From: an uncultured beta proteobacterium
Lineage (GTDB): Bacteria; Pseudomonadota; Gammaproteobacteria; Burkholderiales; SG8-41
Assembly: GCA_903885665.1 (NCBI GenBank)
Contig: CAISJL010000164.1
Span: 1-64,000, forward strand
Direction of reading: 5' to 3'
Length of the DNA stretch: 64,000 nucleotides
Both the position numbers and the translations under genes were made by a program. A model generated the notes under the pieces. The model was not told the DNA's origin. It saw only the letters and a program-made list of their open reading frames with translations, and made no database searches. Positions 1 through 8,210 of the stretch are shown here, one piece after another; the first letter of the stretch is position 1; each line of letters starts with the position of its first letter.

Positions 1-84
1 CATAGCGCTCTGGGTTACCGACCACCTGCGCCTCAAAGTAAAGTTCCTAATCTCATCCATAATCAACCAGCCATGTTTCAATGA
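1..84 (+). CDS. Transposase C-terminal end (IS3-like), partial at window edge
   Basis: Reading frame 1 is open from the first base to a TGA at 82-84. It encodes a short peptide beginning HSALGYRPPAPQ. The string SALGYRPPAP is the typical C-terminal signature of IS3-family DDE transposases, where it normally follows ERPH. The rest of the gene lies outside the window, so it is unknown whether the element is intact. No terminal inverted repeat was identified with confidence just downstream. The element, or a relic of it, borders an AT-rich accessory stretch. The call rests on one motif in 27 residues. Confidence 0.65.
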   Translation, partial: HSALGYRPPAPQSKVPNLIHNQPAMFQ

Positions 85-773
85 TAAGATATGCACACTC
101 TCTTTACCCGTGGCACTAAACTAACATCAGTTCAGTTGATATCTATAAAGATCAAAAGTTTGCATAAGTCCTCGACAATAAATAATTTTTAGAAGCGGTA
201 TTAAGCACTACTTTACAATTGGGAACTCGTTTAATATTTAAATTTATTATCTAGGCGGTCATCTTCGAAAAATATTGTGTATTAAAAAATTAAAATAATG
301 GCTTCAAATTAAATAGCATTTCCGCCATGCATTTAATAAACTTAACAGATAATTATTATTGATTTCCAAACTACAAATCAATAACTTATCGTTAGCCCTT
401 GAAATACTTTTTATAATTTCAGTATCTCTGAAATCATTAAATCATTTTTATAATTATTCTGAATAAAATTTTAGTATTTATCTAATACTAATACTTAGAT
501 GGTGGCGTAATATTCTGGGTTTTATTAATGCGCCACTACGTATTCAGTAATGCATTGGGGTTTTACTCAAAAAAATAAACCCTGATGACTGCGGTGATTG
601 ACTGACCCGATCAGCAATGATCAATACACTGCTTCGTTTGATGGGGGGGCGTTTTCACGCCCTTAATCCTATACGCTATTAACGATCAATAGTTCAACAT
701 GAAAGATCAAAAAATTAAAAATTAAAAATTAAAAAATCAACTATCTATATTAACTACTTTATTAAGCACTCTA
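85..773. other. AT-rich intergenic region with no recognisable gene
   Basis: About 690 bases without a supported coding region on either strand. The sequence is strongly AT-rich, with many stop codons in all frames. It ends in a short A/T repeat (about 711-738, a unit close to TTAAAAAT repeated about three times) just beyond the stop codon of the nitroreductase gene. The right end of the transposable element at the window edge may lie in its first 100 bases, but no inverted repeat can be assigned. Confidence 0.6.
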
Positions 774-1376
774 TTAAAAATGATTTTCAATCATCATCTC
801 TGATTGTGTAATAAATCCAGATTTGGGCCAGGCTGGTTTAATGCCTTTACCAATTACAATCATTGCACCAATAGCATAGTCTGTTGGCAGGCGGACCAAT
901 TGGGCCACTTTGTCAAAATCAAACCCAACCATCGGACATGAGTCATAGCCCATCGCTTTTGCCGAGAGCATTAATGTTTGCAGCATAATGCCCGCAGAGC
1001 GCATGGCTTCATCTCTTTGCAGCTGCTCTTTACCCGAGTAAAACGGATGAATCCATGGCACTACAATATCTTGGGCTTCTTTCGGTGCGTTCACCCAATA
1101 TCGGGCGGGGTCTTTCTCCCACGCTTTAATATCTACCGCCAACACAAATAACACCGATGCCTCGGTGACCTGCGCTTGATTGAATGCCGCTTCACGCAGC
1201 TGGGCTCTGAGCGCTTTATCTGTGACATTCACTAAACGCCAGTGCTGGATATTGAATGATGAGGGGGCCTGCATTGCCAGATCTAGTAACAGCTCCATTT
1301 CAGCTGTAGTCAGATGATGATTAGGGTCGAAATGTTTCACTGCTCTGCGCTGACGTATTGCATCTAATGTGTTCAT
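774..1376 (-). CDS. Nitroreductase-family FMN oxidoreductase
   Basis: A 200-residue protein of the nitroreductase fold. These are homodimeric FMN enzymes that use NAD(P)H to reduce nitro compounds, quinones or other acceptors in the cytoplasm. The N-terminal IRQRRAVKHFDP segment is the usual FMN-phosphate-binding start, followed by QAPSSFNIQHWR, which typically contacts the flavin. The C-terminal part has the GYDSCPMVGFD and IGKGIKP stretches common in the family. Length is normal. The ATG at 1376 has a weak AGGT-type ribosome site. It is a single gene with no partner, and the physiological substrate cannot be told from sequence. Confidence 0.85.
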   Translation of the reverse strand: MNTLDAIRQRRAVKHFDPNHHLTTAEMELLLDLAMQAPSSFNIQHWRLVNVTDKALRAQLREAAFNQAQVTEASVLFVLAVDIKAWEKDPARYWVNAPKEAQDIVVPWIHPFYSGKEQLQRDEAMRSAGIMLQTLMLSAKAMGYDSCPMVGFDFDKVAQLVRLPTDYAIGAMIVIGKGIKPAWPKSGFITQSEMMIENHF

Positions 1377-1400
1377 GTATATTTACCTATTGTGTTGATG

Positions 1401-1488
1401 GATTGCTGGATTGTTGGATTGTTGGATTGTTGAATTATTGAATTATTGAATTGGTACATTGATGCGTTGATCCATTAGTACATTGGTG
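1401..1488. repeat. Degenerate 8-bp tandem repeat upstream of nitroreductase gene
   Basis: Eleven consecutive 8-base units run from 1401 to 1488. They start as GATTGCTG, then GATTGTTG three times, then AATTATTG twice, and decay to AATTGGTA, CATTGATG, CGTTGATC, CATTAGTA and CATTGGTG. A further GATTGTTG follows at 1501. The array lies 25 bases upstream of the start codon on the promoter side of the minus-strand nitroreductase gene, so changes in copy number could alter expression. The rest of the 1377-1671 gap contains no gene. Confidence 0.8.
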
Positions 1489-1671
1489 CATGGCGCATCG
1501 GATTGTTGATCCCACTGGCATTATAAACCCTTGACGCAATCATGTTTGTAATCTGGCTCGCATCGCTACATAGCGCATCTACACATCCACCGACGACATG
1601 CACTCACCACATCTACATCTACAGGCAACAGGTCTGGGCTAACTAGCAGATGTTTGATTGAACATTATTTT

Positions 1672-2160
1672 TTATTCTTTTAATAATTTTAATAACACCG
1701 GATAGGCATCAAAGATTCTATCTGCCTTTTCTATTTCACGCACTACACTCGCAAAGGTCTTAATATCGTGCGGGCTATAGATATACATCGCGCAAGTGAG
1801 ATATTCTTTACTCAAGGACACCTGGATTGATGTGTCATTATTGATTTGATTGATGATTTTTAATAGTTCGTATTCATCTTTTTCGCTCATTAGGTTTTTT
1901 TTGTTAAAAAACCGACTAATCGCTAAGCGCCCCGAATTTTTTTGTAACACAATTTTGTTGGATCCATTTCTGCCAACAATGATTGATGCATTTTTTTCAA
2001 AATCATCAATATCATAGCCCATTGCTTTGAGCTGAATCACCTCCGAGCTGATTAGAGAAAATTGCTGCGCAAAACTGACATGGCTACATAGCCACAATAA
2101 GCAGGCGATCCACTGGTAATAGTTCTTCATATTTAATTTCATTCTGAAAAATTTTAACAT
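1672..2160 (-). CDS. Predicted secreted protein of unknown function
   Basis: A 162-residue protein that I do not recognise. Residues about 8-32 form a typical Sec signal peptide: a Lys-rich n-region, a hydrophobic core around IACLLWLCSHVSF, and an A-Q cleavage-like site. The mature part is about 130 residues, mixed charged and hydrophobic, with two cysteines overall in the hydrophobic core and one near residue 122. No known motif is visible. The start may be ATG 2160 or the internal Met at residue 7 or 11; none has a strong ribosome site. Codons are AT-rich, like the neighbouring amidohydrolase and unlike the Bug genes to the right, which suggests a shared foreign origin. Confidence 0.6.
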   Translation of the reverse strand: MLKFFRMKLNMKNYYQWIACLLWLCSHVSFAQQFSLISSEVIQLKAMGYDIDDFEKNASIIVGRNGSNKIVLQKNSGRLAISRFFNKKNLMSEKDEYELLKIINQINNDTSIQVSLSKEYLTCAMYIYSPHDIKTFASVVREIEKADRIFDAYPVLLKLLKE

Positions 2161-2388
2161 TTACTCTACAAACAGATCTCTACAGCAAGCACCTTCTCAA
2201 ACGCAAGCACGTAGTTCACCACGCTTCATTCAGCTGAATACTGCACCGCTTTAGGTGCCGTCGTTTACAAAATCAAGCTACCGCCTTCCACGCATGTCGG
2301 TCGCCTTAAGCGACGCTGCCCTACCATTACAGAAAGCCCCGCTCCAACATCATGAGTACCTAACCAATTAATTTCCGGCATTCAGCCC

Positions 2389-3348
2389 TTACTCTAGTCT
2401 CATCACCCGCACAGCATTCTTGTAAGCAACGAGTTCAATCGTTGCTGGCTGTAGTGCGCTCAACAAACCTTCTCGGATTTCTTTGATATTTTTTTCAAAA
2501 TCAATCTTGGGGTTGTATGTGTCTGTACCTACCATAAATCGCGTGGGGAACTCTTCAATTAACTGCACCCATTCCTCTTTAACAAAGTTTTCGCCGTACA
2601 CCACCCACAGCTTTGCGCGTTCTGAATCTGGGTTCATGAAATGGGATCTAGATCTAGCAGACATTTCGCAAAACATGTTGGAATAACTCTCTAGCAAGTT
2701 TTTAATGCGATTAACATCGCTTGAAAACATACAGTGCGACAGAATGATAGAAGTATTTTTAAATTTTGTAGATAGTGATTTTAATTCATCCACAGAATCT
2801 GGATCGTCTTCGGAATGTATTTGAACAAAGCCCTTGTGCTGATCAGCAATAGTGAACATTGCTTCTATAGGCGCCGAATTAATCTTCACTTTTCTTCTGA
2901 AAGACACATTGGGGTTTGAAATCTTATTATTCAGTATTAACTCACCAAAACCTTTAACTTTACCATTCGCAAATAAGTGTTCGGCATTGGCTAACAATTC
3001 CTTGTATGTTTTGACATTCATGTCTATCAGGCCTGCAGCACCATACTGATCGAATATGCTACCCAATTCAACCTGACCTATGGTTGGAATATATTGATTT
3101 TTCAGTAGGTCTAAATAAGACATGGTGTCATAGGGGCCAAAAGGTGCACCCACCGCGCCTGACCACTTTACGTTGCTCTTCTCCATTTGCTTTTTTAACA
3201 GTTCAGGAGAAACCCATCTTTGTACATGCCGGTGTACATCTGCAATCGGCACCTCTTGCGCTAGTTTTTTTGAATGCTCAATATCTTGAGAACATACTGG
3301 AAAACTAATTACCATTACACTTAATAAAATATATTTCCTGATCAACAC
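2389..3348 (-). CDS. Exported amidohydrolase-superfamily metal-dependent hydrolase
   Basis: A 319-residue TIM-barrel hydrolase with an N-terminal signal peptide (about residues 1-20, ending VCSQ), so it is probably periplasmic. Metal-ligand motifs of the amidohydrolase superfamily are visible: DVHRH (His39 and His41) after strand 1, IHSEDD near residue 178, ILSHC near residue 205, and a late VGTDTY carrying the catalytic Asp near residue 275. Translation probably starts at GTG 3348, preceded by AAGGAG at a 9-base spacing. That ribosome site lies inside the last codons of the upstream TPR fragment, suggesting old translational coupling. Substrate unknown. Base composition is AT-rich compared with the genes at its right. 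Confidence 0.75.
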   Translation of the reverse strand: MLIRKYILLSVMVISFPVCSQDIEHSKKLAQEVPIADVHRHVQRWVSPELLKKQMEKSNVKWSGAVGAPFGPYDTMSYLDLLKNQYIPTIGQVELGSIFDQYGAAGLIDMNVKTYKELLANAEHLFANGKVKGFGELILNNKISNPNVSFRRKVKINSAPIEAMFTIADQHKGFVQIHSEDDPDSVDELKSLSTKFKNTSIILSHCMFSSDVNRIKNLLESYSNMFCEMSARSRSHFMNPDSERAKLWVVYGENFVKEEWVQLIEEFPTRFMVGTDTYNPKIDFEKNIKEIREGLLSALQPATIELVAYKNAVRVMRLE

Positions 3349-3354
3349 TGTAGA

Positions 3355-3696
3355 TCACTCCTTTGTGAGGAATTTAAGTGCGTGCATTAACGGGTCACTT
3401 GGATGCTGTTTTATTTTATCTATGGCCATTTTTTGAACCTCTTTTGCTATTGGTTCATTTTTGAATTCACTTACACTCAGCATGCTAGTCCAGACCTCTG
3501 TATTTTGAGGGGCAATCTTAAAGGCTTTAGTGAGGTAATTTAATGCTTGTTCTTTACGATTTAGCGTAATCAATAAATTGGCGTAATGAACCAGCAAATT
3601 AATATTTTCTGGAAATTTAACTAACCCTTTATTGTATGCTTCATCGGCAAAGTCTGTAGGTTTTCTTATGGCTGGATCGCATAATCTTCTTATGAG
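3355..3696 (-). pseudogene. 5'-truncated TPR-repeat protein (C-terminal remnant)
   Basis: The frame is open from a TGA at 3697-3699 to the stop at 3355, coding about 113 residues, but there is no ATG, GTG or TTG before the internal ATG at 3597. The upstream residues still look coding (FADEAYNKGLVKFPENIN). The sequence then continues into two tetratricopeptide helices pairs (VHYANLLITLNRKEQALNYL and KAFKIAPQNTEVW). This is the tail of a longer TPR protein, resembling the C-terminal TPR part of O-antigen-ligase/PilF-like proteins. The 5' part is missing, and the next gene (a Bug protein) ends only about 60 bases away, so the junction lies between 3697 and 3758. Confidence 0.6.
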
Positions 3697-3757
3697 TCAA
3701 ATTCGATTTGATGTCGATCCAAGCCTTACATTGATTCTGTGCACGCCCCCTATATAT

Positions 3758-4750
3758 TTAATTCGCCGTCATTCCTGTTGCAGTGACCACTTCTGCCCAT
3801 TTTGCGACTTCTTTTTTGACGAACGCTGCAAATTCAGGGGCAGCAAGGGTTGAAGGTTCTGCACCTTGGGCTTGTAAGCGCCGCAACATCTCAGGTTGAC
3901 GAATAACCCGAATCGCCTCAGTGCCTAGTTTTTGCACAATAGCTGGCGGGGTGCCGGCCGGCACAAACATCCCCAACCAGTTCAGCATTTCATAACCAGC
4001 AAGTCCGCCCTCGGCAATGGTGGGCAAATCTGGCAAGCCAGTAGCGCGTTGACCCGAGGTGACTGCGAGCGCACGCAACTTACCGCTACTCAAGTGCGGC
4101 ACCGTCGCTGCAGCCGTGCCAAAACTCACAGTGACTTCTCCGGTAATCAAGGCCACTAGCGATGGGCCCCCGCCTTTATAGGGGATATGCACAAACTTCA
4201 CATGCCCTAAATGCTCGAACAACACCGCCGCTAAGTGAGTGGATGTCCCAGCGCCAGCAGAACCATAAGTGAGTTGGTTAGGTTTGGTTCGCGCTAAATT
4301 AAGTAAGTCTTTGACTTGCCGCACCGGTAGCGACGGATGCACAGCTAAGATGCTCGGTGCATCCACTAAACGCGCCACCGGCACAAAATCGCGTAACACA
4401 TGAAACGGCAGCTTGGGATAGAGGCTTTGGTTCACACCATGCGTACCAGCACTACCAATCACCACGGTGTAGCCATCAGCAGGCGCACGCGCCACAATTT
4501 CCGAGCCGACAACGCCGCCTGCACCTGCACGGTTATCCACAATCACTTGCTGACCCAAGGCAGTCCCCAAGGGACCGGCCAGCAGGCGGCCAGTAAAATC
4601 TATAAATCCGCCGGGGGCAAACGGCACAACTAAACGTATCGCGCGCACCGGATAGTTCTCAGCCGCCACCACTAAGCCATTGGCACATAACAGAAAAACG
4701 CCCAGCACCCCGAGCAACCCCGTTCGCAAATACCGTTGATTCAAGATCAT
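3758..4750 (-). CDS. Bug/TctC-family periplasmic solute-binding protein (1)
   Basis: A 330-residue tripartite-tricarboxylate-transporter-type substrate-binding protein. Residues 1-30 form a Sec signal peptide ending VVAAEN. The family hallmarks follow: YPVRAIRLVVPFAPGG, VIVDNRAGAGG, PADGYT, YGSAGAGTSTHL and IPYKGGGP. These proteins bind carboxylates or other small organic acids in the periplasm. The ATG at 4750 follows AAGGA at a 9-base spacing. No TctA or TctB membrane subunit is nearby, so the transporter it serves, or a sensory role, is unknown. It is a single-gene unit divergent from the solute-binding-like gene at 5040. Confidence 0.9.
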   Translation of the reverse strand: MILNQRYLRTGLLGVLGVFLLCANGLVVAAENYPVRAIRLVVPFAPGGFIDFTGRLLAGPLGTALGQQVIVDNRAGAGGVVGSEIVARAPADGYTVVIGSAGTHGVNQSLYPKLPFHVLRDFVPVARLVDAPSILAVHPSLPVRQVKDLLNLARTKPNQLTYGSAGAGTSTHLAAVLFEHLGHVKFVHIPYKGGGPSLVALITGEVTVSFGTAAATVPHLSSGKLRALAVTSGQRATGLPDLPTIAEGGLAGYEMLNWLGMFVPAGTPPAIVQKLGTEAIRVIRQPEMLRRLQAQGAEPSTLAAPEFAAFVKKEVAKWAEVVTATGMTAN

Positions 4751-5039
4751 AGCCTGTGTTCCTTAACTCAATAAATCGCTCGAGCCTATCAGATTAGGCT
4801 GCAGCCGTCATCGCATCACGGTGCTGCCATTTTTAATCGGTCGCACAATCTCCTATACTGTGGGCTGTTTTGCAGTCGATGATCACCCGCGAAGTGTGGT
4901 GAGGTCATCACCCAGCCCTGCGCTGGACTATATGTATCCTCTTGATGTTTTTAATATAAATATTCGATGTTTGCTGCACGTTAGTTTTGTCTTCGGTTTT
5001 TATCCATCATTGATTACTCTCGCTACAGGATTCTCCACC

Positions 5040-5774
5040 ATGTCTACTGTTACCCCTGCACTACGCGCCGAATTTGCACCCACTGGCACTCTTCGTGTCG
5101 GCCTTAACATGAGCAATTTTTTGCTCACCCGCACCGATGCCGCTACCGGTAAACCAGCCGGTGTAGCACACGATCTGGGTGTTGAGCTCGCCCGCCGCTT
5201 AGGTCTGCCGGTTGAATTTGTGCCGCACCCAAATCCGGGCGTGCTCGCTGATGCTGCAAACAAAAATATCTGGGACGTGGGTTTTCTGGGGGCCGAGCCA
5301 CAACGCGCCAACGAAATCGACTTTACCGCGGCTTATGTTGAGATCGACTCCACCTACTTGGTGCCTGCCGCGTCTACGCTCAACGACGTCAACGCAGTGG
5401 ATCGTCCGGGTGTGCGGATTATGGTGCCCGCGCGCGCCGCCTACGCACTCTATCTAGAGCGCAGTATTCAGCAAGCGACCTTGGTGGACGTGGCTGGTGC
5501 CGACGCTGCTTTTGACCGCTTTGTCAAAGACGGCTTCGACGCGCTTGCCGGTTTGCGCCCGCGTTTGGTCACCGACCAAGCCAAATTGCCAGGCTCGCGC
5601 ATTCTTGAAGGACGCTTCACCGCCGTTCAGCAAGCCGCTGGTGTGCCAAAGGGTCGCACCCAAGCCGCCCAGTACCTGGGTGCATTTATCGAGGACGTAA
5701 AAGCATCGGGGTTTGTGGCTGACGCTATTCATAATAACCAAGTGGTGGGCTTAACGATTGCCGCAGCCGCCTAA
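5040..5774 (+). CDS. Family-3 solute-binding-domain protein without signal peptide
   Basis: A 244-residue protein matching the bacterial extracellular solute-binding family 3 fold: TGTLRVGLNMSNF at the N terminus, GVAHDLGVELARRLG, DVGFLGAEPQRA and IDFTAAYVEIDSTYLVP. The start is taken at ATG 5040, with ACAGGA about 9 bases upstream. An in-frame extension back to 4821 is possible but has no good ribosome site and does not look like a clean signal peptide. Signal-less members beginning this way are common in Burkholderiales, so this one may act in the cytoplasm, be exported otherwise, or have lost a transporter role. No ABC permease or ATPase gene is near. A strong hairpin follows at 5835-5873. 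Confidence 0.8.
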   Translation: MSTVTPALRAEFAPTGTLRVGLNMSNFLLTRTDAATGKPAGVAHDLGVELARRLGLPVEFVPHPNPGVLADAANKNIWDVGFLGAEPQRANEIDFTAAYVEIDSTYLVPAASTLNDVNAVDRPGVRIMVPARAAYALYLERSIQQATLVDVAGADAAFDRFVKDGFDALAGLRPRLVTDQAKLPGSRILEGRFTAVQQAAGVPKGRTQAAQYLGAFIEDVKASGFVADAIHNNQVVGLTIAAAA

Positions 5775-5834
5775 ACACTAAAATACATTAAATTGTTGAT
5801 TATTAATATAATTTTTTGAGTGTTTAGGTCTGGC

Positions 5835-5873
5835 CGTTAAAAAGCCTAAACCCTTATAGGTGGCTTTTTAACG
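5835..5873. terminator. Hairpin terminator, probably bidirectional
   Basis: A perfect 12-base inverted repeat, CGTTAAAAAGCC at 5835-5846 and GGCTTTTTAACG at 5862-5873, with a 15-base loop. The A and T runs inside the arms give a U-rich 3' side in both directions. It lies 60 bases after the stop of the rightward gene ending at 5774. Confidence 0.75.
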
Positions 5874-5984
5874 GTATAGCGGGAAATATGCAACTGAACA
5901 GAAGCCCTGAAATAACCCTTTGACGATGTGCGTCTCAGGCCATCATTCACCGAAATTTCGCATTAATACAGCCCAACAGCCTGA

Positions 5985-6073
5985 TGTCGACAAATGGCAT
6001 TAATAGCGACACATAATCCAGTCATGCCGTTGGCAGCGACATCTATTTAAAACGTGTCGCTCATGTCGCGACA
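5985..6073. promoter_or_regulatory. Cluster of TGTCGC/GCGACA sites (operator- or iteron-like)
   Basis: Within 89 bases the hexamer TGTCGC or its complement occurs at 6006-6011, 6036-6041, 6055-6060 and as the 10-base palindrome TGTCGCGACA at 6064-6073. The related palindrome TGTCGACA is at 5985-5992. Centre-to-centre spacings are about 20, 30, 19 and 11 bases, close to whole helical turns. The cluster lies in a 487-base gap between two convergent genes, where no promoter is expected; nothing else in that gap looks coding. Function unknown: a relic origin or partition site, or operators of a lost gene, are possible. Confidence 0.45.
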
Positions 6074-6261
6074 ACATCAGAATATATTGATAAAAATCAC
6101 TGTTAAGCCATTAGGAATGCCACGATGTCATGCCCCGTCGGTAAATCACACAATAGCCTGCCGACATTACCTCCCGCACAGAACCTTGAGAGCAGAGCTG
6201 CTCTAAATGCAGGACAACAACTGAGGGAATGCCGCATTGAGCTTACTTTCAAGGCGCTTGA

Positions 6262-6807
6262 TTAGCGCATCGTTTCCCAGTGACGCTGCCACTGGGGACT
6301 TAACTTAGGCTCCCCATCGAATGTTAGTGTCGCCTGACGAGGCGATGCACCAAACGCTTGCACTCTTTTTAATATTGCTTCTGCATAAGGCTCACTAACC
6401 ATACGCAGCACATTGCCACTGTTATAGCCCCGTAGGGCTGCGCGTACGGCTTCAGTGCCAGAGAACTTCTGCTCAAGCGCCTGATACCAAAACTTTAATA
6501 ACACGCGCTGGCCCGCTTGCAAGTTGGTGCAGGGGTCAAATGCCTGCTCCCAACTCAAACTCATGCGTTCAACATTTGAGGAGTGAATTTGAGCTAATCC
6601 CACTGAGAATCGCAGGCCTTGGGATTGCATTTTTTGCGCCATTTCTACTGCTTCTTTTAGAGACTGCGGCTGCCGTGCAAGTGGTTGCATACCGGAATCA
6701 GGCCCGATAGCCCATGGCTGAAAACCTGACTCCTGTTTTACAAGTGCAAAAATCAACGATGGCGGTTTATTTGCCACGTCACCGCTAGTCGCGGTAGCCC
6801 AAATCAA
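6262..6807 (-). CDS. VirB1-like lytic transglycosylase, orphan, possibly frameshifted at 5' end
   Basis: A SLT-type lysozyme-fold domain of the VirB1 kind, which locally opens peptidoglycan for type IV secretion or conjugation. It shows LVKQESGFQPWAIG with catalytic Glu26, then SVGLAQIHSSN and ALRGYNSGN. The frame can only start at TTG 6807, two codons after a stop, and there is no signal peptide. Just upstream, in a different frame, an ATG at 6832 encodes MDLLTVETIDLGY, which resembles the normal VirB1 N terminus. A one-base frameshift near 6785-6807 is therefore likely. No other virB or tra gene is in the window, so this is probably a conjugation relic. Confidence 0.65.
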   Translation of the reverse strand: MIWATATSGDVANKPPSLIFALVKQESGFQPWAIGPDSGMQPLARQPQSLKEAVEMAQKMQSQGLRFSVGLAQIHSSNVERMSLSWEQAFDPCTNLQAGQRVLLKFWYQALEQKFSGTEAVRAALRGYNSGNVLRMVSEPYAEAILKRVQAFGASPRQATLTFDGEPKLSPQWQRHWETMR

Positions 6808-6832
6808 TCGTTTCTACAGTAAGCAAATCCAT

Positions 6833-7313
6833 TGGGTATTTACGTTGAAAATACCTCTTCAATGCGGGTTATTCCCGATGTGGGTATAAAACGCATTTTT
6901 GTTCGTCCTATTTTTAGCAGTCGCGATCAAGGGCAACTGGCCGTTTTGTTCGATGAAACTAAACAAAGATACTAATCTCATCTTGCCTAGCTAGGTATTT
7001 TTATGTATTCAACGATTGAGTCAGGCATATCATCCACCCACTGCTGATTGATTTTAGTTGCTATGCATGAGCACTTCACTAAGTCTGTGGAGCACTTGGC
7101 ATGGAGATCTCTTGTTTAGTCAATAAATCTCCGTAAGCCCGATCACGCATTGGAGGTTTTCTTGCTTCATTCAGCGTTCAATGCGCTTATCGTTAATACT
7201 AACCACCATGTCCTGCTGTTTACACTACACTGGGGCGCGCCAATATGTGCAATTGCCCATGGCATGGGTTTATCCATAATATTGCTTTTACTGCCACTAC
7301 ATCCCTTCATCAC
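6833..7313. other. Gene-poor interval between VirB1-like gene and dioxygenase gene
   Basis: About 480 bases with no convincing gene. Two very short opposing frames overlap: a plus-strand one (ATG 6862 to TAA 6975, 37 codons) and a minus-strand one of 40 codons (start near 6980, stop near 6860). Neither has a recognised motif, and at most one can be real. The remainder up to 7313 shows no repeats or hairpins that stand out. Confidence 0.4.
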
Positions 7314-8135
7314 TTAGGTGTTATTGATCGACACTCGCCAATGTATGCGATCTTGATCCGGCGGATAATCACCCGCAGCCTTATGATACGAACAACGGTT
7401 ATCCCAAATCACCACATCGCCCTTGCGCCATTGGTGGCGGTATTGATTGGGAGGATCAGCCATCATTGCGCTCAAAGCTTCAATCACTGCATCACTTTCT
7501 GGCGCTGACAAACCATCAATGCTAATAATTTTACGTTGGTCAAAATAGAGCAAGGTTCTGCCCGTCTCTGGGTGCACTTGAATCAAACGATGGCACGCTG
7601 GTTTGCGATGACGGTCAGCCGGATCGAGTAGTGCATTATCTTTAATCCGACCGCCGTAGACAAACTGTCCGGTCTTATCCGCCAATAATTGTTTGAGGCT
7701 ATCGTCTAGTGCTTCATAGGCTGAATAAGCGCTCGAGAAAAACGTATCACCACCCACGGTTGGTATTGCGAGGGCATACAGTTGCGTGGCCTTAAATGGC
7801 ACTGCTTCATACGAGCCATCAGTATGAAATCCTTCTGCACCGCGCCGATAGATATCGTTATTTAATGAACCGTCGGCGCGAAATTTATTCACTCCCAGCA
7901 CGGTAATCTCTGGGCAATCAGGATGCCGCGTGCTCTTTGAAGGGTGTGGGGTCAAAGCGCCGAAGCGCTGGCTGTAGCGTAAGTAGTCAGTCAGTTGCAA
8001 GCGCTGATCACGCACCACTAACACATTGCAATCGAGCCACGCTTGATAGATCACAGCAAAATCTTGATCACTGAACTGTCTGACATCTACCCCAACGACC
8101 TCAGCACCTAGAGTGCCTAATTTAGATATATGCAT
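7314..8135 (-). CDS. TauD/TfdA-family Fe(II)/2-oxoglutarate dioxygenase (1)
   Basis: A cytoplasmic enzyme of about 273 residues. It couples 2-oxoglutarate and O2 to hydroxylation of a substrate carbon, often releasing an aldehyde from an adjacent heteroatom bond. The iron triad is visible in HTDGS (His104, Asp106 from this start) and in CSYHKA (His251). The 2-oxoglutarate arginine is in RIHWRVS (about 263-267). The start is ATG 8135, which has GAGGAG nine bases upstream; an in-frame extension to 8168 lacks one. It is the last gene of a leftward operon after a Bug gene (75-base gap) and a semialdehyde dehydrogenase. Substrate not predictable; TauD, TfdA and AtsK are related types. Confidence 0.88.
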   Translation of the reverse strand: MHISKLGTLGAEVVGVDVRQFSDQDFAVIYQAWLDCNVLVVRDQRLQLTDYLRYSQRFGALTPHPSKSTRHPDCPEITVLGVNKFRADGSLNNDIYRRGAEGFHTDGSYEAVPFKATQLYALAIPTVGGDTFFSSAYSAYEALDDSLKQLLADKTGQFVYGGRIKDNALLDPADRHRKPACHRLIQVHPETGRTLLYFDQRKIISIDGLSAPESDAVIEALSAMMADPPNQYRHQWRKGDVVIWDNRCSYHKAAGDYPPDQDRIHWRVSINNT

Positions 8136-8210
8136 TCCAACACGCTCCTCGCTACTGGTTCCTTGCAACTGCTATTAAATTTTTTATAAGCAATTGAAAA
8201 TCAAGATTTT

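Noticed and set aside
1401-1510. CRISPR-like repeat array
   Set aside because: Units of eight bases are contiguous without spacers, so it is a simple tandem repeat.
4821-5039. Upstream extension of the family-3 binding-protein gene as a signal peptide
   Set aside because: No ribosome site, no clear n-h-c pattern with a cleavage site, and homologues known to me start at the position chosen.
6862-6975. Short plus-strand frame of 37 codons next to the VirB1-like gene
   Set aside because: An opposing frame of similar length exists, and neither has a ribosome site or recognised motif; left as uncertain in the gap description.
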